Source: Thermoanaerobaculum sp964488355 (GTDB lineage: Bacteria > Acidobacteriota > Thermoanaerobaculia > Thermoanaerobaculales > Thermoanaerobaculaceae). From it: a stretch of DNA of 64,000 nt. The position numbers and the translations under genes are program-made. Positions 7,677 to 16,176 of the stretch are shown here, one piece after another. Positions within the stretch are counted from its first letter, which is position 1; every line of letters starts with the position of its first letter. Location: the NCBI GenBank assembly GCA_964488355.1, contig CAZAUJ010000005.1, positions 1-64,000 of the forward strand, read 5' to 3'. The notes below the pieces were generated by a model. It searched no databases. It was not told the DNA's origin and worked only from the letters and a program-made list of their open reading frames with translations.

Positions 7677-8960
7677 ATGGGCGAGCTCAACCCCTTTGTC
7701 ATGGCGCAAAGGCAGTTCGACGAGGTGGCCGACCAGCTGGGTCTTGCCGAGGGCATCCGCCAGCTCCTGCGCTGGCCCCTGCGTGAATTCCACTTTCGCA
7801 TTCCCGTGCGTATGGACGATGGGTCAGTGCGGGTTTTCGACGGCTTTCGTGTGCAACACAACGACGCTCGGGGACCGGCCAAGGGAGGGATCCGTTGGGC
7901 TGCCAACGAAACCCTCGACACGGTGCGCGCCTTGGCCACCTGGATGACCTGGAAATGCGCCGTCGCCGACATTCCCTTGGGCGGCGGCAAGGGCGGCGTG
8001 GTGGTGGACCCGGCCACCCTTTCCGAAGGGGAAAAGGAGCGCCTGTGCCGTGGCTGGGTTCAGCAAATGTGGAAAAACATCGGCCCGCGCATGGACGTGC
8101 CGGCACCGGACGTGGGCACCAACCCGCAAATGATGGCCTGGATGATGGACGAGTACAGCAAGCTCAAGGGCGAGTACGTGCCCGGGGTGATTACGGGTAA
8201 GCCCCTGGGCGCAGGGGGGTCCTTGGGGCGCACCGAGGCTACCGGCTTCGGCGTGGTTTACACCGTGCGCGAGGCCATGAAGCATTTGGGCATCGACCCC
8301 AAAAGCACCAAGGCTGCTATTCAAGGCTTTGGCAACGTGGCGCAGTACGCGGCCATCGGTTTCATCGAGCTTTTGGGCGGCAGCGTGGTGTGCGTTTCCT
8401 GCTGGGACCGGCACGACCGGCGCTCCTACACGTACAGCAAGCCGGAGGGGGTGGACCCGCGCTTCTTGCAATCCATAACTGACCCCTACGGCACCATCGA
8501 CAAGGCCAAGGCGGTGGCAGCCGGCTACCAGGTGGAAGATGGCAACGCCTGGCTATCCAAGGAGGCGGATGTGCTCATCCCGGCGGCCATCGAGGGGGTC
8601 ATCACCACAGAGACGGTGCAGGCCGTCTCACCGCGGGTGCGCATCGTTGCCGAAGGCGCCAACGGCCCCACCACCCCCGAAGCGGATCAGGTGCTCAAGG
8701 AGCACGGGGTGTTCGTCATTCCTGATTTCCTGTGCAACGCCGGCGGTGTCACCTGCTCCCACTTCGAGCAAGTGCAAAACGATATGAACTTCTACTGGCA
8801 CCGGGACGAGGTGCTTCGCCGGCTGGACGAGAAACTCACGAGTGCCTTCCACGCGGTGCTGGAAACCGCCCTCGCCAAGAAGGTTTACATGCGCAACGCT
8901 GCCTACATGGTGGCCATTGACCGGGTGGTGCAAGCCATGAAGCTACGCGGTTGGGTATAG
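7677..8960 (+). CDS. gdhA: glutamate dehydrogenase (Glu/Leu/Phe/Val dehydrogenase family)
   Basis: The enzyme interconverts glutamate and 2-oxoglutarate plus ammonia. The 427-residue protein has the family motifs KGGIRWA (69-75), the catalytic lysine in PLGGGKGG (Lys105), PAPDVGTN with the catalytic aspartate, and the nucleotide-binding GFGNVAQYAA. The start at 7677 has a clear ribosome-binding site (AAAGGAG), while the longer upstream frame runs through the divergent sigma gene. The closest relatives by motif are hexameric NAD- or NADP-linked glutamate dehydrogenases of about 420 residues; the cofactor cannot be settled by eye. The gene stands alone between the sigma gene and a decayed gene. 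Confidence 0.93.
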   Translation: MGELNPFVMAQRQFDEVADQLGLAEGIRQLLRWPLREFHFRIPVRMDDGSVRVFDGFRVQHNDARGPAKGGIRWAANETLDTVRALATWMTWKCAVADIPLGGGKGGVVVDPATLSEGEKERLCRGWVQQMWKNIGPRMDVPAPDVGTNPQMMAWMMDEYSKLKGEYVPGVITGKPLGAGGSLGRTEATGFGVVYTVREAMKHLGIDPKSTKAAIQGFGNVAQYAAIGFIELLGGSVVCVSCWDRHDRRSYTYSKPEGVDPRFLQSITDPYGTIDKAKAVAAGYQVEDGNAWLSKEADVLIPAAIEGVITTETVQAVSPRVRIVAEGANGPTTPEADQVLKEHGVFVIPDFLCNAGGVTCSHFEQVQNDMNFYWHRDEVLRRLDEKLTSAFHAVLETALAKKVYMRNAAYMVAIDRVVQAMKLRGWV

Positions 8961-8990
8961 AGGGCTTCCCCTTCTTGCCGCCGGATACGC

Positions 8991-10080
8991 TCACGGTGCG
9001 GCCAGGCGTGCGGCCGCCACCTGGCCGGCCCGCACGTCCACCCACGGGGCGGGTGCCTGAGCCAGGAACGCCCTCCGCTCCTCGGCGGACGACAAGCCCG
9101 CGGGCAGAGCCACCACCAGGTAACGGCCGGGCGCCAGCGCCGGATAACGGATCACCCCTGTCGCTCGGTCCCAAAGGGCGCGGCCTTGAATTAGGCCAGG
9201 TTGAGCGGACCGGCATTGAGGTCTTCCCGCACCAGTACCAGGCTCGGGAACATCTGGGGCGGCTCGCCTTCCCAGCGCACCTCGAGGCCTCCCCAACCGG
9301 CGGGTAGCTGCAGGGTGGCCGGTTCCTGTCCCAGGAGGCCCTGGCTGGCCAGACCTCAACCAGTAACCAGTACCCCCGGCACCGGCCTGCCGGAAGGGTC
9401 CACCACCCGCAAGCTGGCTGCCTCTTCCGGTTCCACCAGCTGCACCTCCAGGCTGTCGCCCTCCCCCAAGCTCACCAGAGCGGGAAAGCTCGGCGTGCCC
9501 TCCGGTGAACGCTCGCTCAGCCGCCAGCGCCCCCGGGGGCATCCATGGGAAGGAAACTCACCGCGCTCGTGAGTCTTGGTTGTTCTGGTGGCTTCGCGCC
9601 AGAACTCCTCCACCTCCTGGTTTTCCTGCGCCCAACGGGCAAAGCTTCCACCAAACCGGCGGGCCGCTGGCCCTCTTCTACGGGTTGCAGGCGCAGCCGC
9701 AGCGCACCTAGCGCTCCTTCCTGCCCCATCAGGCGAAGCGGCCAACGAACCATGGGAAGGGTCCGCTTGGTCCCTTCGCCCCCGCCTGCGGGCCAAAGGG
9801 GCTCGCTCACCCAGCAGGGGCCCAAAACCTGAAAGGTCTCCTCCAGCTAGGAAGGAAGGCGAAAATGCAGCCGCAGCTGGGAATCGGAAGGGCTGGCCAG
9901 CTGGGCCAGCAGCCGTCGGCCGGCGCTGGTCAACACCATCACCTCCCCTTCCTGGGGGCAGGCGGGCGGGGGCAGGTTCAGGGTGAGGGGAGGCCCCTCT
10001 GGGCCCGCCGCCTCAGCGGTTGCGGCCAAAGTCACCGCTGCCAATCCGACCCTCCAACGCGTGGGTTTCCATTGCATCAT
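8991..10080 (-). pseudogene. decayed gene for a secreted protein with a carboxypeptidase-regulatory-like domain
   Basis: Read leftward from the ATG at 10080, a signal-peptide-like start (WRVGLAAVTLAATAEAA) leads into about 76 residues that end at an in-frame TAG (9847-9849). The same frame stays coding-like down to about 9660. The sequence then continues in another frame (VEEFWREATRTTKTHERG...), which includes RVVDPSGRPVPGVLV, the start of a typical CarboxypepD_reg/Ig-like fold. That frame meets a TGA at 9356-9358 and, after more coding-like residues, a TAA near 9197. The tail (RALWDRATGVIRYPALAPGRY...) is in a third frame and ends at 8991. At least three stops and two frame changes show that the gene is broken. 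An assembly error could explain one of these, hardly all. Confidence 0.75.
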
Positions 10081-10106
10081 GTCGGGGGAATGATCGTTCG
10101 ACGGTG

Positions 10107-10155
10107 GCCGGTTTTCAAGGCCGGCGCACCCAGCGCCGGCTCCAGGCGCCGGTGT
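10107..10155. repeat. cluster of GC-rich inverted repeats in the intergenic region
   Basis: GCCGGCGC (10120-10127) and GCGCCGGC (10133-10140) form a perfect eight-pair stem with the loop ACCCA. An overlapping alternative pairs 10107-10112 with 10120-10125 around a seven-base loop, and another GGCGCC follows at 10145. The elements are mutually exclusive folds. I see no protein gene here and no T-run. Confidence 0.5.
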
Positions 10156-10259
10156 TTAAGGGCTAGTCACCGGCGGGGTTGCGCACCGGCACCCCTGCCA
10201 GTGGAATTGCATGCGGAACCTGCTCAAAACTGCCCCGTGCCCCGCGACCCTTTGCTAGC

Positions 10260-11525
10260 ATGACCCCCATGGACGTGGGTTGGAGTGTGGTGCTGCTGGT
10301 GCTGGGCTTGGCCTTTTCCGCCCTCTGTTCCGGAGCGGAGACCGCGCTCACCGCGCTGCCCCTTTCCCGCGTGGAGACGTTGAGCCGGCAAGAGCGTAAG
10401 CTTGCCCGTTGGGCTTGGCGACGGTGGCGCCACCTTCCTCACCGGGTGCTGGTGACACTTTTAGTGCTCAACAACGTCGCCAACGTGGGCATTTCGGCGC
10501 TGGCGACCGAGCTGGCCTTGCGTCTTTTGGGAAGCGAAGGGCTTGCCATCGCCGTGGGCGCGGCTACCCTGGGGCTTTTGGTTTTTGGCGAGGTCACGCC
10601 CAAGTCGCTGGCACGGGTGGATCCGGAAAGCGTGGCTCGCCACGTCATTTTGCCGGTGGCGGTGGCCGACAGCCTGTTGGTTCCTGTCACCGTCCCCCTC
10701 TTGGGCCTATCTCACCTTTTAGCCAAGCTGCGCGGCACGCCGCTCCACGAGGTGCCCAAGGCCGCCACGCTGGAGGACCTGCGCTTCTTGCTTTCCCTCT
10801 CCCGCCAGGAGGGCCATCTTTCCGCGCTGCAAGCGGAGATGCTGGAGGCGGTGCTGGGTTTGGAGCACGCGACGGTGCGGGATGTGCAGGTGCCCCGGCC
10901 GGATGTGGTGCTCCTTTCGCACACGGCCAGCTTTCGCCAGGTAGTGGACAAGGTGCTGGAGTCGGGCTTTTCCCGCTACCCGGTTTACCACGGCTCCGAC
11001 GACAACATTGTGGGCGTGCTGCACGCGCGCGACCTCTTGCGCTGCCAGCGGGAGGGCAAGCCCTGGACCGCCTACCTCAAGCCCGCCCTTTGCGTGCCGG
11101 AAGCCAGCCGGCTGGTCACCCTCTTGGCGGAAATGCGGGCCAAACGGGTACACTTGGCCGCCTCCTTTGACGAGTACGGCTCGCTGGCCGGCATCGTCAC
11201 GCTGGCCAACGTGCTGGAGGCCATTGTGGGGGAGATTGCGGACGAGTTTCACCAGGCCTCGCCAGCGGTACAGGCCTTAAGGCCGGGCCTTTGGCTGGTC
11301 AAGGCCTCCCTGCCGCTGGAACGCTTGGCCCGCCTCACCGGCCAGCCCCTTACCGCGCCCGCCAAAGTTTCTTCGGTTGGGGGGCTGCTCATGAGCCAGC
11401 TGGGCGGGCTGCCACAGCCAGGCCAAAAACTTTACTACCAGGGCTACGAGTTCACGGTGGAGGAAGCCACCCGTCAACGGGTGCTCAAGGTACGGGTGGC
11501 ATACCCGGTCCCACCACCGGCGTAA
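10260..11525 (+). CDS. CNNM/CorC-type transporter-like membrane protein with CBS domains
   Basis: This is a member of the hemolysin C/CorB/CNNM family, implicated in Mg2+ or Co2+ transport or efflux. The N-terminal DUF21 region has about four hydrophobic segments (residues 5-25, then near 65-85, 95-115 and 130-150). It contains FSALCSGAETALTALPLSR, the family signature. A CBS pair follows (RDVQVPRPDVVLL, SGFSRYPVYHGSDDNIVGVL), and then a CorC_HlyC C-terminal domain (VSSVGGLLMSQLGGLPQPG). The length is 421 residues from the ATG at 10260 or 418 from the ATG at 10269. A TAGCAT box overlaps the first ATG, which favours the second start. The 3' end overlaps the convergent dehydrogenase gene by 41 bases. 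Confidence 0.9.
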   Translation: MTPMDVGWSVVLLVLGLAFSALCSGAETALTALPLSRVETLSRQERKLARWAWRRWRHLPHRVLVTLLVLNNVANVGISALATELALRLLGSEGLAIAVGAATLGLLVFGEVTPKSLARVDPESVARHVILPVAVADSLLVPVTVPLLGLSHLLAKLRGTPLHEVPKAATLEDLRFLLSLSRQEGHLSALQAEMLEAVLGLEHATVRDVQVPRPDVVLLSHTASFRQVVDKVLESGFSRYPVYHGSDDNIVGVLHARDLLRCQREGKPWTAYLKPALCVPEASRLVTLLAEMRAKRVHLAASFDEYGSLAGIVTLANVLEAIVGEIADEFHQASPAVQALRPGLWLVKASLPLERLARLTGQPLTAPAKVSSVGGLLMSQLGGLPQPGQKLYYQGYEFTVEEATRQRVLKVRVAYPVPPPA

Positions 11526-12459
11526 GGGGCTTTTGCCCGGCCAGCACCGCCAGCACGTTGTCGACCACCATCTCAGCCATGGCCTCCCGCGTTTCCTTGG
11601 TGGCCGAGCCCAAATGGGGCAGCAGCACCACGTTGGGCAAAGACAGCAGCTCCGGGTGCACCCGCGGTTCGTGCTCGTATACGTCCAACCCGGCGCCGGC
11701 CAAGGGGCCAGCCTTGAGCGCTTCCACCAAGGCCGCCTCGTCCACCACCTCGCCGCGGGCCACGTTGATGAGGTAGGAGCCGGGCTTCATGGAGGCCAGG
11801 CGCGGGCCATCGAGCAGGTGGTGTGTTTGGGGGGTGAGCGGGCAGTGGAGGGAAAGAAAGTCCACCTGCGGCAAAAGCTCCTCCAGCGAGGGAACACAAC
11901 GCACGCCGGGACCTTCGCCTTGCGGATGAGGCCGCCGCGAGTGGTACAGCACCGAAAGCCCAAAGGCCAAGGCGCGCCGAGCCACCGCTTGGCCGATGCG
12001 ACCGAAGCCCACGATGCCCAGCTTCTTCCCGCTCAAGCCGGTGCCCAGCAGCAGGTCCGCCCGCCACCCGTCGAAGCGGCCCTCACGCACGAAGCGGTCC
12101 CCCTCCACCACCCGTCGGGTGACCGCCAACAGCAGGGCCATGGCCAAATCGGCGGTGGCTTCGGTGAGCACCTCGGGTGTGTTGGTCACCCAAACCCCCG
12201 CGCGAACGGCCGCCTGGAGGTCCACGTTGTTCACGCCCACGGCGTAAACCCCCACCACCCGCAGGTTGGGGCAGGTAGCAAAAAGGCTCGAGTCCACCCG
12301 GTCGGCCAACAGGCACAGGAGAGCCTGGGCATCCCCCACAAACGCCGCCAGCTCCTCCCCCGCCAGCGGCGGCCCTTGTCGCAGGCGCACCTTGTGGGCT
12401 TCAGCCAGGCGTTGCAGAGCCTTACCCGGCAGGGGAGCAGTGACCGCCACCGTGGCCAT
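11485..12459 (-). CDS. 2-hydroxyacid dehydrogenase (glyoxylate/hydroxypyruvate reductase type)
   Basis: This is a D-isomer-specific NAD(P)H-dependent 2-hydroxyacid dehydrogenase of 324 residues. The dinucleotide-binding motif is GFGRIGQAVA (151-160). The catalytic residues are Arg235 in NVARGEVVD, Glu264 in YEHEP and His282 in LLPHLGSAT. The sequence pattern is closest to glyoxylate/hydroxypyruvate reductases, but the true substrate (glyoxylate, hydroxypyruvate or another 2-oxoacid) cannot be decided. It lies 9 bases downstream of the HEAT-cyclophilin gene and is probably the last gene of that transcript. Confidence 0.9.
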   Translation of the reverse strand: MATVAVTAPLPGKALQRLAEAHKVRLRQGPPLAGEELAAFVGDAQALLCLLADRVDSSLFATCPNLRVVGVYAVGVNNVDLQAAVRAGVWVTNTPEVLTEATADLAMALLLAVTRRVVEGDRFVREGRFDGWRADLLLGTGLSGKKLGIVGFGRIGQAVARRALAFGLSVLYHSRRPHPQGEGPGVRCVPSLEELLPQVDFLSLHCPLTPQTHHLLDGPRLASMKPGSYLINVARGEVVDEAALVEALKAGPLAGAGLDVYEHEPRVHPELLSLPNVVLLPHLGSATKETREAMAEMVVDNVLAVLAGQKPLTPVVGPGMPPVP

Positions 12460-12468
12460 GGGGACCTC

Positions 12469-14892
12469 CTAGGTCTCGCCGCCTTCTTGGGGGAGGCTCC
12501 AGCCTTCAAGGGGGGCCAGGATGCGCACCAAGTCCTCCTCGATGGACGACGACAAGGGCGTTTCCACGATGCGGCCCACCTCTGCACCCGAGAAGGTCAC
12601 CACGATGGTAGGCACCTTTTCCACCGCACCGTAGGGAAAGCTGGCCGCCGGCACGACCTTCTTGCTTCGGTCTATGCCCAAAAGCGTTACCTGGCGGAAG
12701 GGGCTCGCCCTGCCCAGCAGGTCGAGCACCTTCAGCAGCCGCGGCACCTGCTCGCGAGAGTCGGAGCACCAGGTTCCCATAGCCACCACCAGGCCGTAGG
12801 CGTTTTGTGCCTGCCGAAGGTAGCTTAGCCAGGAATCCTGGGGCTGGTACTCCTCTCGGTTGCGGCGGAACTCGGAGATTTCCGCCTCCAGCTTCTCCAC
12901 CGACAACGTGCCGTACCAAACGGGGATCGGGGGTGCCGGCTGCCCGGAGGCAGGGCGAATGCGCAGGATGGTATCCCCCAGCTGCAGCCGCTCCACCACG
13001 TCCATGCCTGCCACCACGCGCCCGAGCCGGGGATAGCGGCCCGCCAAGTGATGCGCGTCTTCCAGCACGATGAAGAACTGCGATCCACCGGTGTCTGGAC
13101 CCGCCAAGGCCAGACCTACTGAGCCCTTATCGAACGGCTGCCAGGAGAGCTCGTCGCGCAGGAAATACCCGGGACCGCCCCAACCGTCCCCGCGCGGGTC
13201 GCCCCCTTGGACGACGAAGTTGCTTACCACCCGGTGAAACGTAAGCTGATCAAAAAACTTTTCCTCTGCCAAGCGGCTCAAGGTGTAGCTGGCTAACGGC
13301 GCCGCCTGGGTATCCAAGGCCACCAAGAACGTTCCGCGGAGGGTCACCACCTCCAGAAAGCGCGTTCCTTGGGCGAAGTGAGCCACTTCTTGGTAGAAAC
13401 TCAAGGGCTTGCTGGGCTTGCCAAAGGGAAAAGGTCGGCGGCGACCCAAGCGGAAGAGCTCTTCCCAGGCAGCACGCGCCACCGCCCGCTCTGGGTGGTA
13501 GCGGAGCTTTTCCAAAAGCGCCACCGCTTGGGGTGGCAGGGCAGAGCCCTTGGCCAGGAGCCGAATGAGTGAAACGGGAGCGTCGCCGGAGGGCTTGGCC
13601 ACCTCCTGCTCCAAAAGCTGCAGGAGCGTGGCTCCGTCGGGGCCCGCTCCGAGCGTCGCCAGGCTCTCGGCCGCTTGTGCGCGAACCGCCGCGTCCTCAT
13701 CCGCCAACAGAGCCTGTAAAACCGGCACCGCCACCTTGCTCGGGAGCTTGGCCGCCACCTGAGCAGCTGCCAGCCGCACGCTGGCCTCAGTGTCCGCTGC
13801 CGCCTTGGCCAGCAAGCTCTCCCCGTTGGCAAGCCGGGCCAAAGCAAAAACCGCCCAGCGTCGCCACCAGGGGTCAGGCGAGGCCAACTCGCGTTCAACC
13901 ACCTCCCGGTCCCCGTGCCAGGCCAGGGCTAGCAGCGCCTCCCCTCCAAGCCAGCCCCCTTCCTCCAACGCCTGCTGCAGCGCCTGGCGGCAGCAGCCGA
14001 GGACGCCGGCCAAGCGTACGGCGGCCACACGCTCATGGGGGTGCTCCAAATCCTCGTCCGCCACCCGGCCTTCCACCGCCCGCAGCAGCTTACCGGTCAC
14101 CACCTCCCCAGCCGCCGAGCCCAGCTCCGCCAGCGCGTTCATAGCCGCCACGCGCACCGCCGGGTGCGGATCGGCCACCAACGGCGCGAGAAAAGGCGCC
14201 AAAGCGGCCAACTGGCCGCGAGCCGCTGCCTGGCAAGCCAAAAGCCGCACCTGCGGGTCGGGGTCCTGCACCGCCGCGACCAACACCCCCTCGCCCGCGG
14301 CGGCTGGCACGCGCGCCAGCGACCACAGCGCTGCCCGCCGCAGCTCGTCGCGGGCTGCGCTGGCGTACCGCGCGGCTGCCCTGGGCCAGTTCTGGCCCTG
14401 CGTGCGCCAAAGCCGGCGGAGAATGGCAGCCTGTACCGACGTGTCCCGTTCGCGCGTGAGCGCTGTAAGCAGGGCTTCTTCGCCCTCGCCGGCTTCCGCC
14501 CAGGCCCACGCGGCTGCCTGGCGCACTCGCGGATCGGGGTCGGCCAGGCCCTTGTGCAAGGTCTTGCGCACGCGCGCAGCGGTGCTGGTGGAGTTCAGCC
14601 ACGGCAGCAGCCTCCCCAGGGAAGCCAGGGCTTCCTGCCGCACGGCCGGTGCTGGGTCGGCAGCCAAGCGCAGCGCCAGTCGCACCGGCGCCTCCCCAGG
14701 CAGGTGACCCAGAAGACGGGCGCACGAAACGCGCAGGGACTCCTCACGCGCCCCCGCCGCGGCTGCTAACGTCTCCCCATCGAACGCCCGCGCATCCGTC
14801 AGCTGCAGCAACTTGGGACCAAGTTCCCCCTGGGGCGCGGCTAGAGCGGCGGCAGCCCATAGCGCCACACCCACACTCGCTCCTGTTATCAT
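12469..14892 (-). CDS. HEAT-repeat / cyclophilin / thioredoxin-like three-part protein
   Basis: The 807-residue protein starts with a signal-like segment (GVALWAAAALAAPQG), so it is probably periplasmic. Residues 40-490 are a run of about 12 HEAT-like helical repeats (for example DPAPAVRQEALASLGRLL, DPDPQVRLLACQAA, DEDAAVRAQAAESLA). Residues 510-645 form a complete cyclophilin-type peptidyl-prolyl isomerase with FHRVV (552-556), QGGDPRGDG and GSQFFI (603-608). Residues 675-800 look like a thioredoxin fold, with WCSDSREQVPRLL at about 708 in the active-site position, a single-cysteine variant (CSDS). The start is the ATG at 14890-14892; the frame upstream runs into the phosphoesterase gene. 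The arrangement suggests a scaffolded folding factor. That is an inference. Confidence 0.9.
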   Translation of the reverse strand: MITGASVGVALWAAAALAAPQGELGPKLLQLTDARAFDGETLAAAAGAREESLRVSCARLLGHLPGEAPVRLALRLAADPAPAVRQEALASLGRLLPWLNSTSTAARVRKTLHKGLADPDPRVRQAAAWAWAEAGEGEEALLTALTRERDTSVQAAILRRLWRTQGQNWPRAAARYASAARDELRRAALWSLARVPAAAGEGVLVAAVQDPDPQVRLLACQAAARGQLAALAPFLAPLVADPHPAVRVAAMNALAELGSAAGEVVTGKLLRAVEGRVADEDLEHPHERVAAVRLAGVLGCCRQALQQALEEGGWLGGEALLALAWHGDREVVERELASPDPWWRRWAVFALARLANGESLLAKAAADTEASVRLAAAQVAAKLPSKVAVPVLQALLADEDAAVRAQAAESLATLGAGPDGATLLQLLEQEVAKPSGDAPVSLIRLLAKGSALPPQAVALLEKLRYHPERAVARAAWEELFRLGRRRPFPFGKPSKPLSFYQEVAHFAQGTRFLEVVTLRGTFLVALDTQAAPLASYTLSRLAEEKFFDQLTFHRVVSNFVVQGGDPRGDGWGGPGYFLRDELSWQPFDKGSVGLALAGPDTGGSQFFIVLEDAHHLAGRYPRLGRVVAGMDVVERLQLGDTILRIRPASGQPAPPIPVWYGTLSVEKLEAEISEFRRNREEYQPQDSWLSYLRQAQNAYGLVVAMGTWCSDSREQVPRLLKVLDLLGRASPFRQVTLLGIDRSKKVVPAASFPYGAVEKVPTIVVTFSGAEVGRIVETPLSSSIEEDLVRILAPLEGWSLPQEGGET

Positions 14893-14902
14893 GGCCGGCC
14901 TC

Positions 14903-15664
14903 CTAAACGCCACGCACCAGTCGGTCCCCCAGGATGGGGGGCAGCCCCGCATCCAAGATGCGCTTGCGGGCAGCGTGCGCGTCGTAATGGACCCGATAAA
15001 AGGTGAGCCGGCCTTTTTCCGAATCGAACAGCACGTACGAGGGACGCCAATCACGATCCCGAGGTTGGCCCACCGAACCGGGGTTCACCAGGTAACGTAC
15101 CTGGCGGGAAAGGGTGAGCTCCATGCGATCACCGTGGAACCAGGAGGAGGTCACGTACCAGCGCTCGTCCGCGTGCCACTGCTGAAACACGCAGGCCACG
15201 TGGGTATGGCCGATGAACCCGAGCCAAAAGCCGGGAAACTGCAGGAAGGTCTCCAGCACATCCGCCTCGGTGAAGAGGTAGCGATCCTCATCATCCAGCG
15301 AGCCGTGGGAGGCAATCACTCCCGGCTCCAGCCAGTAGGGGCCCACCTGCAACCCCTTCAACCAGCGCCGGCTCGCGGGGGTGAGGACGATGGATGTCCA
15401 ACGCGCGGCCAGCTTGGCGTTTTCGTTGAAGAACTCGATGCCTGAAGCCGGGTCCAGCACCACCCGATCGTGGTTGCCGCGCAGGGCCACCACGCGTCCC
15501 CTCAAGCGGCGGAGACGCTCCACCACTTGGTTGGGCGCCGCACCGTAGCCCACCGCATCACCCAGAAAAACCCAAGCATCCTTGCGCTTGCGGGCCGCGT
15601 GGGCCAAAACGGCGTTAAGGGCTTCAATGTTGCCGTGCACGTCGGAAAAAATTACGTAGCGCAC
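14903..15664 (-). CDS. metallophosphoesterase of the YfcE/DevT-like family
   Basis: The 253-residue protein has the di-metal phosphoesterase motifs in order: FSDVHGN (Asp8, His10), FLGDAVGYG, RGNHD and, near the C-terminus, GHTH followed by NPGSVGQPRD. It is predicted to be cytoplasmic, and the substrate is unknown. A GTG start (15662-15664) overlaps the end of aroK by 13 bases, so it is co-translated with shikimate kinase. Related proteins are broad phosphodiesterases or diadenosine tetraphosphate hydrolases. Nothing here narrows this further. Confidence 0.88.
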   Translation of the reverse strand: MRYVIFSDVHGNIEALNAVLAHAARKRKDAWVFLGDAVGYGAAPNQVVERLRRLRGRVVALRGNHDRVVLDPASGIEFFNENAKLAARWTSIVLTPASRRWLKGLQVGPYWLEPGVIASHGSLDDEDRYLFTEADVLETFLQFPGFWLGFIGHTHVACVFQQWHADERWYVTSSWFHGDRMELTLSRQVRYLVNPGSVGQPRDRDWRPSYVLFDSEKGRLTFYRVHYDAHAARKRILDAGLPPILGDRLVRGV

Positions 15665-16176
15665 ACCTGCCCCCGAAGCAACAACAAAATTCTACCGGAC
15701 AGGGCTTCCACGTCTTCCCCGGGCAAGGGCCGGATGGTCACGTCTGCCAAGCGGTAGAAGGGCAAGCGTTCCCGGTAAAGGGTCAGCGCCTGCTCTGGCG
15801 AGCGAAACAGCGGGCGCTCCTCCTGTTTACCCGGAAGGCGAAGGACCAGCTCTCCCCAGGGCACGTCCAAAAAGGCGGAGATCCCCGCCTGAGCAATCAG
15901 GCGGCGGTTGCGCTCGGGCACAAAGGTGCCCCCGCCGGTGGCCACCACCACCTGCTGAACTTGACTGGCCAGCGCCAGCTGCCTGGCCTCCTCAGCCCTG
16001 AAGGCGGGCTCGCCCAAGCGGGAGAAAATTTCGCGCACGGAAAGATGAAAGACCTGCTCAACACGCTGGTCCAAATCGATAAACTGCCAGCCTAGGCGCC
16101 GGGCCAAGGCCTGACCCGTTACGGTCTTGCCGCAGCCCATAAAGCCCACAAGGAAAATCCGGCTGGCCGCCCTCAA
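15652..16176 (-). CDS. aroK: shikimate kinase
   Basis: This enzyme phosphorylates shikimate in the chorismate pathway. The 174-residue protein has the P-loop GFMGCGKT (11-18), DLDQRVEQ for magnesium and shikimate binding, the GEPAFRAEE segment with the conserved Phe-Arg-x-x-Glu, and ATGGGTF. The start appears to be TTG (16174-16176), overlapping the accC stop as TTGA. There is no ATG in the region in this frame before the P-loop. Other aromatic pathway genes are not nearby. Confidence 0.94.
   Translation of the reverse strand: MRAASRIFLVGFMGCGKTVTGQALARRLGWQFIDLDQRVEQVFHLSVREIFSRLGEPAFRAEEARQLALASQVQQVVVATGGGTFVPERNRRLIAQAGISAFLDVPWGELVLRLPGKQEERPLFRSPEQALTLYRERLPFYRLADVTIRPLPGEDVEALSGRILLLLRGQVCAT

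Noticed and set aside
10085..10205. Possible selenocysteine tRNA: a stem with a seven-base loop TTTCAAG carries the anticodon TCA at 10115-10117, and CACCCCTGCCA lies at 10190-10200.
   Set aside because: No D-arm of five or six pairs can be formed in the 20 bases before the anticodon stem. No T-arm with a TTCRA-type loop is present, the acceptor strands do not pair, and the span of about 116 bases is too long. The TCA loop is a by-product of overlapping palindromes.
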